A stretch of DNA of 44,862 nucleotides, from positions 1-44,862 of the forward strand of contig NZ_KB894225.1 of the NCBI RefSeq assembly GCF_000374405.1, given 5' to 3'. Made by a program: the position numbers and the translations under genes. Within the stretch, counting starts at the first letter, position 1. Each line of letters starts with the position of its first letter. The notes beneath the pieces were generated by a model that saw nothing but the letters and a program-made list of their open reading frames with translations, did no database searches and was not told the origin of the DNA. This stretch comes from Riemerella columbina DSM 16469 (GTDB taxonomy: Bacteria > Bacteroidota > Bacteroidia > Flavobacteriales > Weeksellaceae). Positions 8,363 to 16,968 of the stretch are shown in pieces.

Positions 8363-8415
8363 GCCTCAAATATAGTAATTTTTTGAGGCAATTAAGCGAA
8401 ATAATTGCCTCAAAA
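8363..8415. repeat. Three-arm inverted repeat after nth
   Basis: TTTTGAGGCAATT (8381-8393) pairs perfectly with AATTGCCTCAAAA (8403-8415). The same middle arm can instead pair with GCCTCAAA at 8363-8370. It lies just past the nth stop codon and probably acts as its terminator, though the T-run expected on the minus strand is weak. Confidence 0.6.
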
Positions 8416-8423
8416 TTTAAAAC

Positions 8424-9047
8424 CTAAGATTTTTTAAATAACAACGGTGTTATAAAATCCTTTTCGCCATTGCCTCTGGCTGGGGAATATTCCCTACCAT
8501 AAAAGATAATTTGCAGGTGCAGCGTATTCCATTTGTCTTTTGGGAATAGTTTTTTCGCATCTTTTTCTGTTTCTGTTACATTTTTTCCAGAAGTTAATTT
8601 CCATTGTTTCATTAAACGGTGGATATGCGTATCCACAGGAAATGCTGGCACCCCAAAGGCTTGGCTCATCACCACAGATGCTGTTTTATGACCTACACCA
8701 GGCAATGCCTCTAACTCTTCAAAAGTCTGAGGAACCACACCCTCATGTCTTTCTACCAAAAGTTCTGCCATGGCTTTTAAATTTTTCGCCTTGGTATTAG
8801 ACAGTCCTATTTCTTTAATTAATTCTTTAATTTCCGTCACCTCTAAATCTTTCATTTTAAAGGGCGTATCTGCAACTTCAAAGAGTTTTGGGGTCACTTC
8901 ATTTACCTTTTTATCGGTGGTTTGTGCAGAAAGTGCTACGGCTACCAGCAAAGTATAAGGGTCTTTATGGTCTAAAGGGATGGGCGTCTCGGGATAAAGT
9001 TGCTCTAATTCTCTTAAGACAATTTCGGCTCTTTGTTTTTTGGTCAT
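8424..9047 (-). CDS. nth: Endonuclease III-type DNA glycosylase/AP lyase without the Fe-S cysteines
   Basis: Endonuclease III removes oxidised pyrimidines from DNA and cuts the abasic site. The 207 residues contain the helix-hairpin-helix LEALPGVGHKTASVV with catalytic Lys121 and the catalytic Asp in FPVDTHIHR (D139). E. coli Nth ends in four cysteines that hold a 4Fe-4S cluster. Here the matching tail (GREYSPARGNGEKDFITP) has none, so the cluster should be absent. The tail otherwise keeps the family pattern, so this is a lineage feature or loss and not a frameshift. The gene is divergent from bcp. Confidence 0.93.
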   Translation of the reverse strand: MTKKQRAEIVLRELEQLYPETPIPLDHKDPYTLLVAVALSAQTTDKKVNEVTPKLFEVADTPFKMKDLEVTEIKELIKEIGLSNTKAKNLKAMAELLVERHEGVVPQTFEELEALPGVGHKTASVVMSQAFGVPAFPVDTHIHRLMKQWKLTSGKNVTETEKDAKKLFPKDKWNTLHLQIIFYGREYSPARGNGEKDFITPLLFKKS

Positions 9048-9062
9048 TTTAAACTAAATTTG
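9032..9062 (+). promoter_or_regulatory. Promoter of bcp
   Basis: TTTG at 9032-9035 (inside the nth start region), 19 bases, then TAAATTTG at 9055-9062 match the consensus. On the other strand CAAAAATA at 9066-9073 gives TATTTTTG, a candidate -7 box for nth, so the two divergent promoters are back to back. Confidence 0.65.
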
Positions 9063-9079
9063 GAACAAAAATAAACATT

Positions 9080-9529
9080 ATGATAAACATAGGCGACAAA
9101 CTCCCCGATTTTGAGGGACAAAATCAAGAGGGCAAAACCATCACCTCTGCCGATTTTAAAGGTAAAAAATTAATTGTATTTTTCTATCCTAAAGCCAATA
9201 CGCCTGGGTGTACCGCAGAAGCTTGCAACCTTAGCGATAATTATTCAGAGTTAAAAAAACAAGGCTATGCCCTACTCGGCGTAAGTGCAGACCCTGTAAG
9301 CAAACAGAAAAAATTTCACGATAAATTTTCTTTCCCTTTTGATTTAATGGCTGATGAAGAGCGACACCTCATCGAAGCCTTTGGCGTATGGCAACTTAAA
9401 AAATTTATGGGTAAAGAATTTATGGGTATCGTAAGAAAAACCTTTATTTTTGATGAAAATGGCGTGTGTACCAGAATCATCGAGAATGTGAAAACCAAAG
9501 ACCACGCCGCTCAAATTTTAAACGACTAA
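9080..9529 (+). CDS. bcp: Thiol peroxidase of the Bcp/PrxQ family
   Basis: This cytoplasmic peroxiredoxin reduces hydrogen peroxide and organic peroxides. The 149 residues have the peroxidatic cysteine in NTPGCTAEAC (C44) with a second cysteine five residues on (C49), the pattern of the atypical two-cysteine PrxQ enzymes. YPKANTPGC and the LMADEE segment fit the family. A promoter of its own lies at 9032-9062. It is 18 bases before the prolyl oligopeptidase gene, so the two could be co-transcribed. Confidence 0.95.
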   Translation: MINIGDKLPDFEGQNQEGKTITSADFKGKKLIVFFYPKANTPGCTAEACNLSDNYSELKKQGYALLGVSADPVSKQKKFHDKFSFPFDLMADEERHLIEAFGVWQLKKFMGKEFMGIVRKTFIFDENGVCTRIIENVKTKDHAAQILND

Positions 9530-9547
9530 TCTAAAACCTAACACTTT

Positions 9548-11665
9548 ATGAAACTAAAAACTTTATGTCTGGGTGCTGCAACGATAGCCTTAGCATCTTG
9601 TAGCGTTCAACAAAATTCCAGTACTGCAATGACTTATCCCAAAACTAAAAAAGTAAATCATACCGATACTTATTTTGGCACTCAAATTCAAGACCCTTAC
9701 CGTTGGCTAGAAGACGACAGAGCCGAAGATACCAAAGATTGGGTACAACGCGAGGTTGCTTTTACCCAAAACTATCTTTCCAAAATCCCTTTTAGAGAAG
9801 CTATTAAAAACCAACTAAGAGAGATTTGGAATTACGAAAAAATTTCTGCACCTTTTAAAGAGGGCGACTACACTTATTTCTATAAAAACGATGGATTACA
9901 AGCACAGTCCGTACTTTATAGAAAAGATAAATCTGGTAAAACCGAGGTATTCCTAGACCCTAACCAATTTTCAAAAGATGGAACCACTTCGCTAGCGGGT
10001 ATTTCCTTTAATAAAAAAGGGAATCTAGTGGCTTACAAAATTTCCGAAGGTGGTAGCGATTGGAACAAAATCATCATTTTAGATGCATTGACTAAAAAGC
10101 AATTGGACAAAACTTTAGTTGATATAAAATTCAGTGGTATAGCTTGGCTGGGCGACGAAGGCTTCTTTTACTCAAGCTATGATAAACCCGACGGCAGTGT
10201 GCTTTCTGCTAAAACCGATATGCACAAAATCTATTTCCATAAGCTAGGAACACCACAGTCTCAAGACCAACTTATCATCGGAGGTGAAGATTTTAAAAGA
10301 CGCTATATGGGGGCTTCGGTTTCTGATGACCAAAGATACCTCATCATTTCTGCTGCCAATGCTACGAATGGCAATGAACTTTACATCAAAGATTTAAAAC
10401 GAAATACCGATTTTATTCCTATCCAAAAAGGCTACGAAGTCAATACTGATGTAATAGATACCAAAGGTGACTATATCTATGCGATAACCGATAAAAATGC
10501 CCCCAATATGCGCTTGGTAAAGTTTAATATCAACCAACCGCAACAATGGATAGATGTAATTCCAGAAACCGAAAATGTACTTAGCGTAACCACGGGAGGC
10601 GGCTATATTTTTGCCAACTATATGAAAGATGCCATGACTCAAATTCAGCAACTGGACTATAATGGTAAAAAAATCCGAGAAATCGCTTTACCTGGTAAGG
10701 GAACGGCTGGTGGATTCTCTGGAAAGCAAGAGGAAAAGGAATTATACTATTCTTTTACCAACTACATTACGCCAAATACCATTTATAAATTTGATGCAGA
10801 TTCTGGTGTTTCTTCGGTTTATCAAAAATCTAATGTGAAGTTTAATCCAGAAGATTATGTTTCAGAACAAATATTCTATACCTCTAAAGATGGTACTAAA
10901 GTCCCTATGACCATTAATTATAAAAAAGGGATAAAATTAGATGGTAAAAACCCAACGATTTTATATTCTTATGGAGGATTTAACATTAGCCTAAGACCAT
11001 CATTCTCGGTAGTGAATGCCGTTTGGATGGACAATGGTGGCATCTATGCCGTGCCAAATATCCGCGGAGGTGGAGAATATGGTAAAGAATGGCACGATGC
11101 AGGGACGAAAATGCAAAAGAAAAATGTGTTTAATGACTTTATCGCCGCAGGGGAATACCTTCAACAAAAAGGCTATACCTCGCCAGAGTTTATGGCACTT
11201 TCTGGGCGTTCTAACGGTGGATTATTAGTAGGTGCTACTATGACCATGCGCCCTGACTTAGCCAAAGTGGCATTCCCAGGGGTAGGTGTTTTGGATATGC
11301 TAAGATACCACACCTTTACCGCTGGTGCAGGTTGGGCGTACGATTATGGTACTTCTCAAGACAATAAAGAAATGTTTGAATATTTAAAGTCATACTCGCC
11401 AGTCCATAATGTAAGAAAAGGCGTATGTTACCCTTCTACCATGATTATCACCAGCGACCACGATGACCGTGTGGTACCAGCACATTCCTTTAAATTTGGT
11501 GCAGAATTGCAGGAAAAACAATCTTGTAACAATCCAATTTTAGTGCGTATAGAAGTAAATGCAGGACATGGTGCAGGACGCTCTACCGAACAAGTAATCG
11601 GTGAAAATGCAGACCTATTAAGTTTCGCATTGTATGAAATGGGATTTAAAACTTTAAGAAAGTAA
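9548..11665 (+). CDS. Prolyl oligopeptidase (S9A), predicted lipoprotein
   Basis: This serine peptidase cuts short peptides after proline. It has 705 residues, the length of the well-known Elizabethkingia meningoseptica enzyme. An N-terminal seven-bladed propeller (from about residue 70) is followed by an alpha/beta-hydrolase domain. The nucleophile is in SGRSNGG (S555), the acid in SDHDDRVVPAHS and the base in NAGHGAGRS. The signal sequence ends in the lipobox ALASC (Cys 18), so the product should be anchored to a membrane. A terminator hairpin follows at 11685-11718. The S46 peptidase downstream suggests a peptide-feeding lifestyle. Confidence 0.96.
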   Translation: MKLKTLCLGAATIALASCSVQQNSSTAMTYPKTKKVNHTDTYFGTQIQDPYRWLEDDRAEDTKDWVQREVAFTQNYLSKIPFREAIKNQLREIWNYEKISAPFKEGDYTYFYKNDGLQAQSVLYRKDKSGKTEVFLDPNQFSKDGTTSLAGISFNKKGNLVAYKISEGGSDWNKIIILDALTKKQLDKTLVDIKFSGIAWLGDEGFFYSSYDKPDGSVLSAKTDMHKIYFHKLGTPQSQDQLIIGGEDFKRRYMGASVSDDQRYLIISAANATNGNELYIKDLKRNTDFIPIQKGYEVNTDVIDTKGDYIYAITDKNAPNMRLVKFNINQPQQWIDVIPETENVLSVTTGGGYIFANYMKDAMTQIQQLDYNGKKIREIALPGKGTAGGFSGKQEEKELYYSFTNYITPNTIYKFDADSGVSSVYQKSNVKFNPEDYVSEQIFYTSKDGTKVPMTINYKKGIKLDGKNPTILYSYGGFNISLRPSFSVVNAVWMDNGGIYAVPNIRGGGEYGKEWHDAGTKMQKKNVFNDFIAAGEYLQQKGYTSPEFMALSGRSNGGLLVGATMTMRPDLAKVAFPGVGVLDMLRYHTFTAGAGWAYDYGTSQDNKEMFEYLKSYSPVHNVRKGVCYPSTMIITSDHDDRVVPAHSFKFGAELQEKQSCNNPILVRIEVNAGHGAGRSTEQVIGENADLLSFALYEMGFKTLRK

Positions 11666-11684
11666 TAGCTCCTCTGTATTATAA

Positions 11685-11718
11685 AAAGTCCGTATTTTAC
11701 TGTATAAATACGGACTTT
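11685..11718 (+). terminator. Terminator of the prolyl oligopeptidase gene
   Basis: AAAGTCCGTATTT pairs with AAATACGGACTTT over an 8-base loop. A T-rich tract (GGTGTTTTT) follows. Confidence 0.8.
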
Positions 11719-11733
11719 GGTGTTTTTAAAATA

Positions 11734-11965
11734 GAAAGTTTTAATTGCTCTCTTGTCGGTTTAGATATTTTAGTAGGAAGTTTGCTTATCTGCACGGTAA
11801 AGCTCTATATCTGCTTGGTAGGGTTGGGTATTTTAGTGGGAGGTTTGCTTATCTGCATGGTAAAGTTCTATATCTACTTGGTAGGGTTGGGTGTTTTAGT
11901 GGATGTTTTACTTATCTGCACGGTAAGGTTCTATATCTGCTTGGTAAGGTTGGGTGTTTTTATCA
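11734..11965. repeat. Hierarchical tandem repeat: 21-bp unit in 63-bp triplets
   Basis: Blocks starting at 11766, 11829, 11892 and 11955 repeat with a period of exactly 63 bp. Each block divides into three diverged 21-bp units, for example TGGTAGGGTTGGGTATTTTA, TGGGAGGTTTGCTTATCTGC and TGGTAAAGTTCTATATCTAC (first 20 bases each). Weaker units extend back to about 11734. Since 21 is a multiple of 3, an open frame (from TTG at 11745 to 12035) reads as heptapeptides such as LLGRVGY, FSGRFAY and LHGKVLY. No ribosome binding site or ATG supports translation, so it is listed as a repeat. Confidence 0.85.
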
Positions 11966-11986
11966 GTTTGTAGTATTGATAAAAAA

Positions 11987-12016
11987 TCAAGTCTATCCAA
12001 AAATAGATAGACTTGA
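11987..12016 (-). terminator. Terminator of the S46 peptidase gene
   Basis: TCAAGTCTATC pairs perfectly with GATAGACTTGA. On the minus strand the stem is followed by TTTTTT, so it ends the transcript of the dipeptidyl peptidase gene. Confidence 0.85.
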
Positions 12017-12040
12017 CAAAAGTTATGAAAAGTAAAACAA

Positions 12041-14173
12041 TTATTTTACTAGTTGCAATTCTTCGATTAAATTGGTTGCTCCTGCGTATTTATCCACTAC
12101 CCAAAGTAAGAATCTTACATCTAAGTTGATGGTTTTTTGTAGTTTTGGCTCAAATACAATATCTCCACTTAGGGCTTCACTGTTACCATCAAATGCTAAA
12201 CCAATAAGATGTCCGTCTGCATTAATAACTGGTGAACCAGAGTTACCTCCCGTAATATCATTATTAGAAAGGAAATTAATTGGCATATACCCTGCTTTAT
12301 CTGCATAGACACCGAAGTCTTTGTTTTTATATAATTTTAGCACTCGCTGAGGCAAATCAAATTCTGGATCATTTTTTTTATATTTCCCGATCATTCCTTC
12401 CATAGTGGTATAATAATTATTGGTTACACCATAATAATTTCTATCGGAACGGATAGGTAAAGTGTCTACCGTACCGTAAGTTAAACGCATAGTAGAGTTG
12501 GCGTCTGGATAGAATTTCTTCTCAGGCTGAGACTTCATTAATCCGTTTAAGAATAGTCTAGTATTTTTATCAAAACTTTCTTCTATTGCGCTGTATTTCT
12601 CTCCTTGATTTTTTTGCTCATCAACATAAGTATTGACCCAAGTGTAAAGTTTATCACTCTTTAGCCGATCCAAATTAGGTTGATTTAAGAAGTTTGAAGC
12701 TGCTGACTTGTTGGCAAATACAGATTGAAACGCCATCATGGCTAGAGCTTTAGGTTCAGCATTCAGCAACGCTGTATTTTGAACTTCCTTAGCTACTCTT
12801 GCTTTATAAAGATTGGTAAGAGTTACTAGCATATCTCCTTCTAGCTCAGTATTGAAATGCTCATAAAACTCATTGATGGCTTTTTCTACCTCTGGTTTCA
12901 TTTTCGCTTGGGAAGTTGCATCTTGCTCTGCATAAGTTTTTAGAAGATTTCCTAAACGATACGCCACTCCAATATATTTAGCGTTTCTTTGAAGTATCGC
13001 ATTGTAATTTCTCTCAACATTTCTATCCGAAACTTTACCATAATAATCTTTAATTTGGTCTAGTACATAAGCGTAAGTTTTAGCATGCTCTGGCTGAGAT
13101 GCCCATTCAAGATATTTTTTCTCTAGGTTTTGTTTCTCGCTAATGGTTCCATTTTTATTCACAGCCTCTATGGTACCTGCTCTATTTTTCCAATAGTTAG
13201 CCACCGAAGCATATTGAGATGCATAGTTTAATCTTGTAGCATCATCTTTATCCATATACTTCTTCATTACATCCATAGCGGCTTTTGACGCCTCTACCCA
13301 CGCTGGATAGTCTTTGTTAACCATCTGAGAAATACCATAAGAAGTCAAATAACGGTTGGTTCTACCTGGATAACCTAAAATCATCGCAAAATCTCCTGGT
13401 TTTACACCTTTTAAGGAAACTGGTAAAAAGTGCTTAGGCTTCATAGGAACATTGTTAATATTGTATTCCGCAGGGTTTCCATCTTTATCTGCATAAACAC
13501 GGAAAATACTAAAATCTGCGGTATGTCTTGGCCACTCCCAGTTATCGGTATCGCCACCATATTTACCTAATGAAGCAGGTGGTGTCCCTACTAAACGAAC
13601 ATCCTTATAATCTCTATATACGAAATAATAAAACTCATTTCCATTAAAGAAATCCTTCACCACTACGGTATATTTTCCATTTTCAGAGTTTTCTGCTTTA
13701 ATGGCATCGTATTCTGCTTTGATGATGGCTGCTCTTTCCTCCGCAGACATATCATTATTAAGTTTGGAATTAATTCTTTCCGTTGCATCCCCCATTCTCT
13801 CTAAAAATCTTACATAAAGTCCTTTAGAGTTCAGTTCATCTTTCTTCTTCATTGCCCAGAAGCCGTTCGTTAAATGATCTTTTTCTGGTGTAGAAAGTGC
13901 GGCAATGCTACCGTAGCCACAGTGGTGGTTGGTAAAAATAAGCCCTTCAGGCGATACAATTTCCCCAGTACAGAAGCCCCCAAAACTTACAATAGCATCT
14001 TTTAAACTAGAATGGTTAACTGAGTAAATTTCTTCTGGCGTTAGGTGCAGACCTTCCTTCTGCATATCAACTCCATTGAGTCGCTTAACCAGCATCAGAA
14101 GCCACATACCTTCATCTGCTTTCATTTGTACAAAACTCAACATAAATGTGAGTGCAAGCAATAATCTTTTCAT
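12041..14173 (-). CDS. dpp7: S46 dipeptidyl peptidase of the DPP7 type
   Basis: S46 peptidases are periplasmic and remove dipeptides from the N-terminus of peptides, feeding the uptake of dipeptides. The 710 residues include a signal peptide (cleavage near MKA, residue 19), the catalytic histidine in FTNHHCGYG (H84) and the nucleophile in TGGNSGSPV (S645). The residue 18 positions after the serine, which sets the preference for the P1 side chain, is glycine in FDGN (G663). DPP7 has glycine there, while DPP11, which prefers Asp/Glu, has arginine. So a preference for hydrophobic P1 residues is inferred. Confidence 0.93.
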   Translation of the reverse strand: MKRLLLALTFMLSFVQMKADEGMWLLMLVKRLNGVDMQKEGLHLTPEEIYSVNHSSLKDAIVSFGGFCTGEIVSPEGLIFTNHHCGYGSIAALSTPEKDHLTNGFWAMKKKDELNSKGLYVRFLERMGDATERINSKLNNDMSAEERAAIIKAEYDAIKAENSENGKYTVVVKDFFNGNEFYYFVYRDYKDVRLVGTPPASLGKYGGDTDNWEWPRHTADFSIFRVYADKDGNPAEYNINNVPMKPKHFLPVSLKGVKPGDFAMILGYPGRTNRYLTSYGISQMVNKDYPAWVEASKAAMDVMKKYMDKDDATRLNYASQYASVANYWKNRAGTIEAVNKNGTISEKQNLEKKYLEWASQPEHAKTYAYVLDQIKDYYGKVSDRNVERNYNAILQRNAKYIGVAYRLGNLLKTYAEQDATSQAKMKPEVEKAINEFYEHFNTELEGDMLVTLTNLYKARVAKEVQNTALLNAEPKALAMMAFQSVFANKSAASNFLNQPNLDRLKSDKLYTWVNTYVDEQKNQGEKYSAIEESFDKNTRLFLNGLMKSQPEKKFYPDANSTMRLTYGTVDTLPIRSDRNYYGVTNNYYTTMEGMIGKYKKNDPEFDLPQRVLKLYKNKDFGVYADKAGYMPINFLSNNDITGGNSGSPVINADGHLIGLAFDGNSEALSGDIVFEPKLQKTINLDVRFLLWVVDKYAGATNLIEELQLVK

Positions 14174-14328
14174 AAAATTTGTATTTATATTTTAAACGCT
14201 AAGATAAACATTAATCTGTAATACGCCAAATTGAGGGTTTTTAACTTTCACTAAAATCTAAAATATCCGATTTCTTATTTTTTTACTAATTTTACCATTT
14301 AAATGATGTTTAAGGATATTATAAAATT

Positions 14329-15018
14329 ATGTGGTTAGAACTTATTTTTTCGGCAATAGGACTAGGATTAATGCTTAGTTTAGTCTTTATAGGGCCCATC
14401 TTTTTCTTACTTATAGAAACCAGTTTTTCTAGAGGTCCGCGCCATGCCTTAGCCTTAGATTTGGGTGTGATATCAGCAGACTTGCTTTGTATATTAGCCG
14501 CTTATTTTGCCAGCGATGATTTGGTAGAACTCATAGACAAACACCCTAGTTTTTACAGAATTACCGCGTTGATTATCTTTTCTTACGGAATTTTTATGAT
14601 TGCCTCTAAAGCGAAAATGCATATTGAAGGGGAACAAAAAATTATCTATCAAAAAAACTATTTTAAAACTTTCCTCAATGGATTTTTCTTAAACATTATT
14701 AATATTGGGGTGGTACTGTTTTGGCTAGTTACCGTGATTTCTGTTAGAAATTCTTACCCTAATCCTTATGAATTTTCCTTATACATTGGCATTATGCTTG
14801 CGACTTATGTCGGCATCGACTTGATAAAAATCTTACTGGCAAAACAATTCCACTATAAATTAACGCAAAGAATTGCTAATTATATCCGTAACGGTGTAGG
14901 CATAATCTTACTCATTATCAGCATCTTTATATTCATGCAAAGTTTTAAAAAATTCAACCAATTCGACCATGAATTAGAACGAAGCGGCTATGTAAAAGAC
15001 ACCATTAAACATTCTTAA
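14329..15018 (+). CDS. LysE family exporter
   Basis: The 229-residue membrane protein has about six hydrophobic segments and the early LysE/RhtB motif (LGLMLSLVFIGPIFFLLIETS, with GP and a small-residue stretch). The family exports amino acids such as lysine, threonine or homoserine. The substrate here cannot be told. It is the first of three close plus-strand genes, with LD-carboxypeptidase 8 bases downstream. Confidence 0.85.
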   Translation: MWLELIFSAIGLGLMLSLVFIGPIFFLLIETSFSRGPRHALALDLGVISADLLCILAAYFASDDLVELIDKHPSFYRITALIIFSYGIFMIASKAKMHIEGEQKIIYQKNYFKTFLNGFFLNIINIGVVLFWLVTVISVRNSYPNPYEFSLYIGIMLATYVGIDLIKILLAKQFHYKLTQRIANYIRNGVGIILLIISIFIFMQSFKKFNQFDHELERSGYVKDTIKHS

Positions 15019-15025
15019 AATCCAA

Positions 15026-15949
15026 ATGATACACTTCTCTCCTACCCTAAAAAAAGGTGATAAAATTGCCATTGTTTCCCCTGCTGGAGCAGTTAAGTTT
15101 GAGCAGATTGAATCTACCTTAGAACTTATACAAAATAGAGGCTACGAACCTATTTTAAGTCCGCACTGCTTAGGGACTTATGATAAAAGCTACCTCTATT
15201 CTGGAACGGAAAAAGAACGCATTGCCGACCTCAACTGGGCATTTTCTCAACAAGAAGCAAAGGCTATATGGGCAACAAGAGGCGGCTACGGTTGTCAGCA
15301 TTTGTTAAGACATCTCAAATTGTCAAAATTTAGAACTTCGCCAAAGTGGTATATTGGGTATTCGGATAATACCGTAATCCAAAGTTATTTATTAAAAAAT
15401 GGTTTTGCGAGCATTCATGGACAAACCCTTAAAATCTCATCATTTGGGGTAACGGAAGATTCTTTTGAGGCTATTTTCTCTATTTTAAAAGGTAAAACAC
15501 CCGAATATAATATTACACCGCATCCTTTAAATCAAAAGGGGAGTGCGGAAGGTATTTTAGTGGGGGGCAATTTATCTTTAATCCATGCCTTATTGGGTAG
15601 TCGCTATTCTTTTGATTTTAAAGATAAGATATTATTCATCGAAGAAATTGGTGAGAACTTCTATGCTTTAGATAGAATGATGGTGTCTTTGGATTTGGCA
15701 GGCGTATTTAGAAAAATTAAAGGTCTAGTAGTGGGCGGCATGATTTATATGGGCAATGAAAAAGACAATCCTCAGTATGAAGAAAGTTTTGATGCTATGG
15801 CGTATCAAATCATTTCAGAACGGGTAAAACACTACGACTTTCCTATTCTCTATGGCTTTCCAAATGGACATATCCATCATAATTTACCTTTAATTATTGG
15901 TAAAAATATGACGCTAGAGGTTTCCGAACAACAAGTTACCCTTAAGTAG
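15026..15949 (+). CDS. LD-carboxypeptidase (peptidase S66)
   Basis: S66 enzymes remove the terminal D-alanine from murein tetrapeptides during cell-wall recycling. The 307 residues show the nucleophile in WYIGYSDNT (S113), the glutamate in FIEEIGENFYALDRM and the histidine in GFPNGHIHHNLPL. The start, KKGDKIAIVSPAG, and the length are typical of LdcA. It lies between a LysE exporter and yraN, 6 bases before the latter. Confidence 0.93.
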   Translation: MIHFSPTLKKGDKIAIVSPAGAVKFEQIESTLELIQNRGYEPILSPHCLGTYDKSYLYSGTEKERIADLNWAFSQQEAKAIWATRGGYGCQHLLRHLKLSKFRTSPKWYIGYSDNTVIQSYLLKNGFASIHGQTLKISSFGVTEDSFEAIFSILKGKTPEYNITPHPLNQKGSAEGILVGGNLSLIHALLGSRYSFDFKDKILFIEEIGENFYALDRMMVSLDLAGVFRKIKGLVVGGMIYMGNEKDNPQYEESFDAMAYQIISERVKHYDFPILYGFPNGHIHHNLPLIIGKNMTLEVSEQQVTLK

Positions 15950-15955
15950 TTTAAT

Positions 15956-16324
15956 ATGGCAGAACACAACGATTTTGGAAAGTTAGCGGAACTATATGCT
16001 GCCGATTATTTAAAGAAAAAAGGCTATCAAATCATTACCCAAAATTATCGCTTTCAGAAAGCCGAGATAGACCTTATCACACGCTATGAAAATCAATTGG
16101 TAATCGTTGAGGTAAAAGCTCGGCAGAATGATACTTTGATAGAGCCACAAGAAGCTGTTAATAAAAAGAAAATCAAACTTTTGATTTCTGCTACCGATGA
16201 ATTTATGAAAACTTTCCCCGATGATTTAGAAGTCAGGTTTGATATCATTACTGTTTTAAAACAACCTGACGGAACACTGCAAATCAATCATATAGAAAAT
16301 GCTTTTGAAAGTATTGATTTCTAA
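15956..16324 (+). CDS. YraN family (UPF0102) nuclease-fold protein
   Basis: The 122-residue protein has the conserved start FGKLAELYAADYLKKKGY and the nuclease-like motif AEIDLITRYENQLVIVEVKAR, with an E-x-D and E-V-K core. The family has a restriction-endonuclease-like fold and an unsettled role in DNA handling. Its TAA overlaps the stop codon of the convergent SanA-like gene (CTAA at 16321-16324). Confidence 0.92.
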   Translation: MAEHNDFGKLAELYAADYLKKKGYQIITQNYRFQKAEIDLITRYENQLVIVEVKARQNDTLIEPQEAVNKKKIKLLISATDEFMKTFPDDLEVRFDIITVLKQPDGTLQINHIENAFESIDF

Positions 16325-16962
16325 GGAATATTAACTTTTTCCCCACTAAATTTCGGCTCTACACCGAACAACAAATCGAAAAATACTTTTACTCTAGCAA
16401 AATATTCTCGGATATAGGTTTTTGGGCTTATCTTCATATAAACTTCTTTAGCATTATAACCATAAGCCTCTAATCCGTGTTGTCTAGCTAAATAAACCGC
16501 TCTTTCGTTATGAAATTTTTGAGAAATGATAATAAACGATTGTTGCCCAAAAATATCCTCTACTCTTACCACAGAATCTAAGGTTCTAAATCCAGCAAAA
16601 TCTTCAAAAATATGGTCTTCAGGAATTCCCATGGCTATTAGATCCAATTTCATGTCTTGGGTTTCGTTGTAATCTTTTTGAGAATTATCGCCACTTACAA
16701 TTAAATATTTTACTTTTCCTGAACGATATAATTCTGCTGCGGCCTCTATCCTATTTTTAAAGAATAGATTAATATTACCATTTGTCAAATTTCTGCTTGT
16801 GCCTAATACTAAGCCTACTTTTTTATTTGGAAGTTGAGATATATCATAGCTAATATAAGCCTTAGAATTCTGTTCAATGATTAAATTAGAAAGCCATAAT
16901 GCCAACCCACTTAGCAGTATAAAAATAAGAAATAATATTCCAAAGGTCTTAATGATTTTCAC
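16321..16962 (-). CDS. SanA/YdcF-like (DUF218) envelope protein
   Basis: The 213-residue protein has one N-terminal membrane anchor (about 5-30) and a DUF218 domain: GLVLGTSRNLTNGNINLFFKNR, AAELYRSGKVKYLIVSGDN, and the IISQKFHNERAVYLARQ helix. These match SanA, linked in E. coli to the outer-membrane barrier. Translation starts at a GTG, 6 bases after lspA, so the two probably form an operon. It meets yraN tail to tail. Confidence 0.88.
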   Translation of the reverse strand: MKIIKTFGILFLIFILLSGLALWLSNLIIEQNSKAYISYDISQLPNKKVGLVLGTSRNLTNGNINLFFKNRIEAAAELYRSGKVKYLIVSGDNSQKDYNETQDMKLDLIAMGIPEDHIFEDFAGFRTLDSVVRVEDIFGQQSFIIISQKFHNERAVYLARQHGLEAYGYNAKEVYMKISPKTYIREYFARVKVFFDLLFGVEPKFSGEKVNIP

Positions 16963-16968
16963 AGTATA

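Noticed and set aside
11766-11960. CRISPR array
   Set aside because: The 63-bp blocks follow each other without unique spacers. The units diverge steadily and no cas genes are present.
11745-12035. Protein-coding gene over the tandem repeat
   Set aside because: The start is TTG without a ribosome binding site, and a second frame is open as well because the period is a multiple of three. The heptapeptide frame is mentioned but not called.
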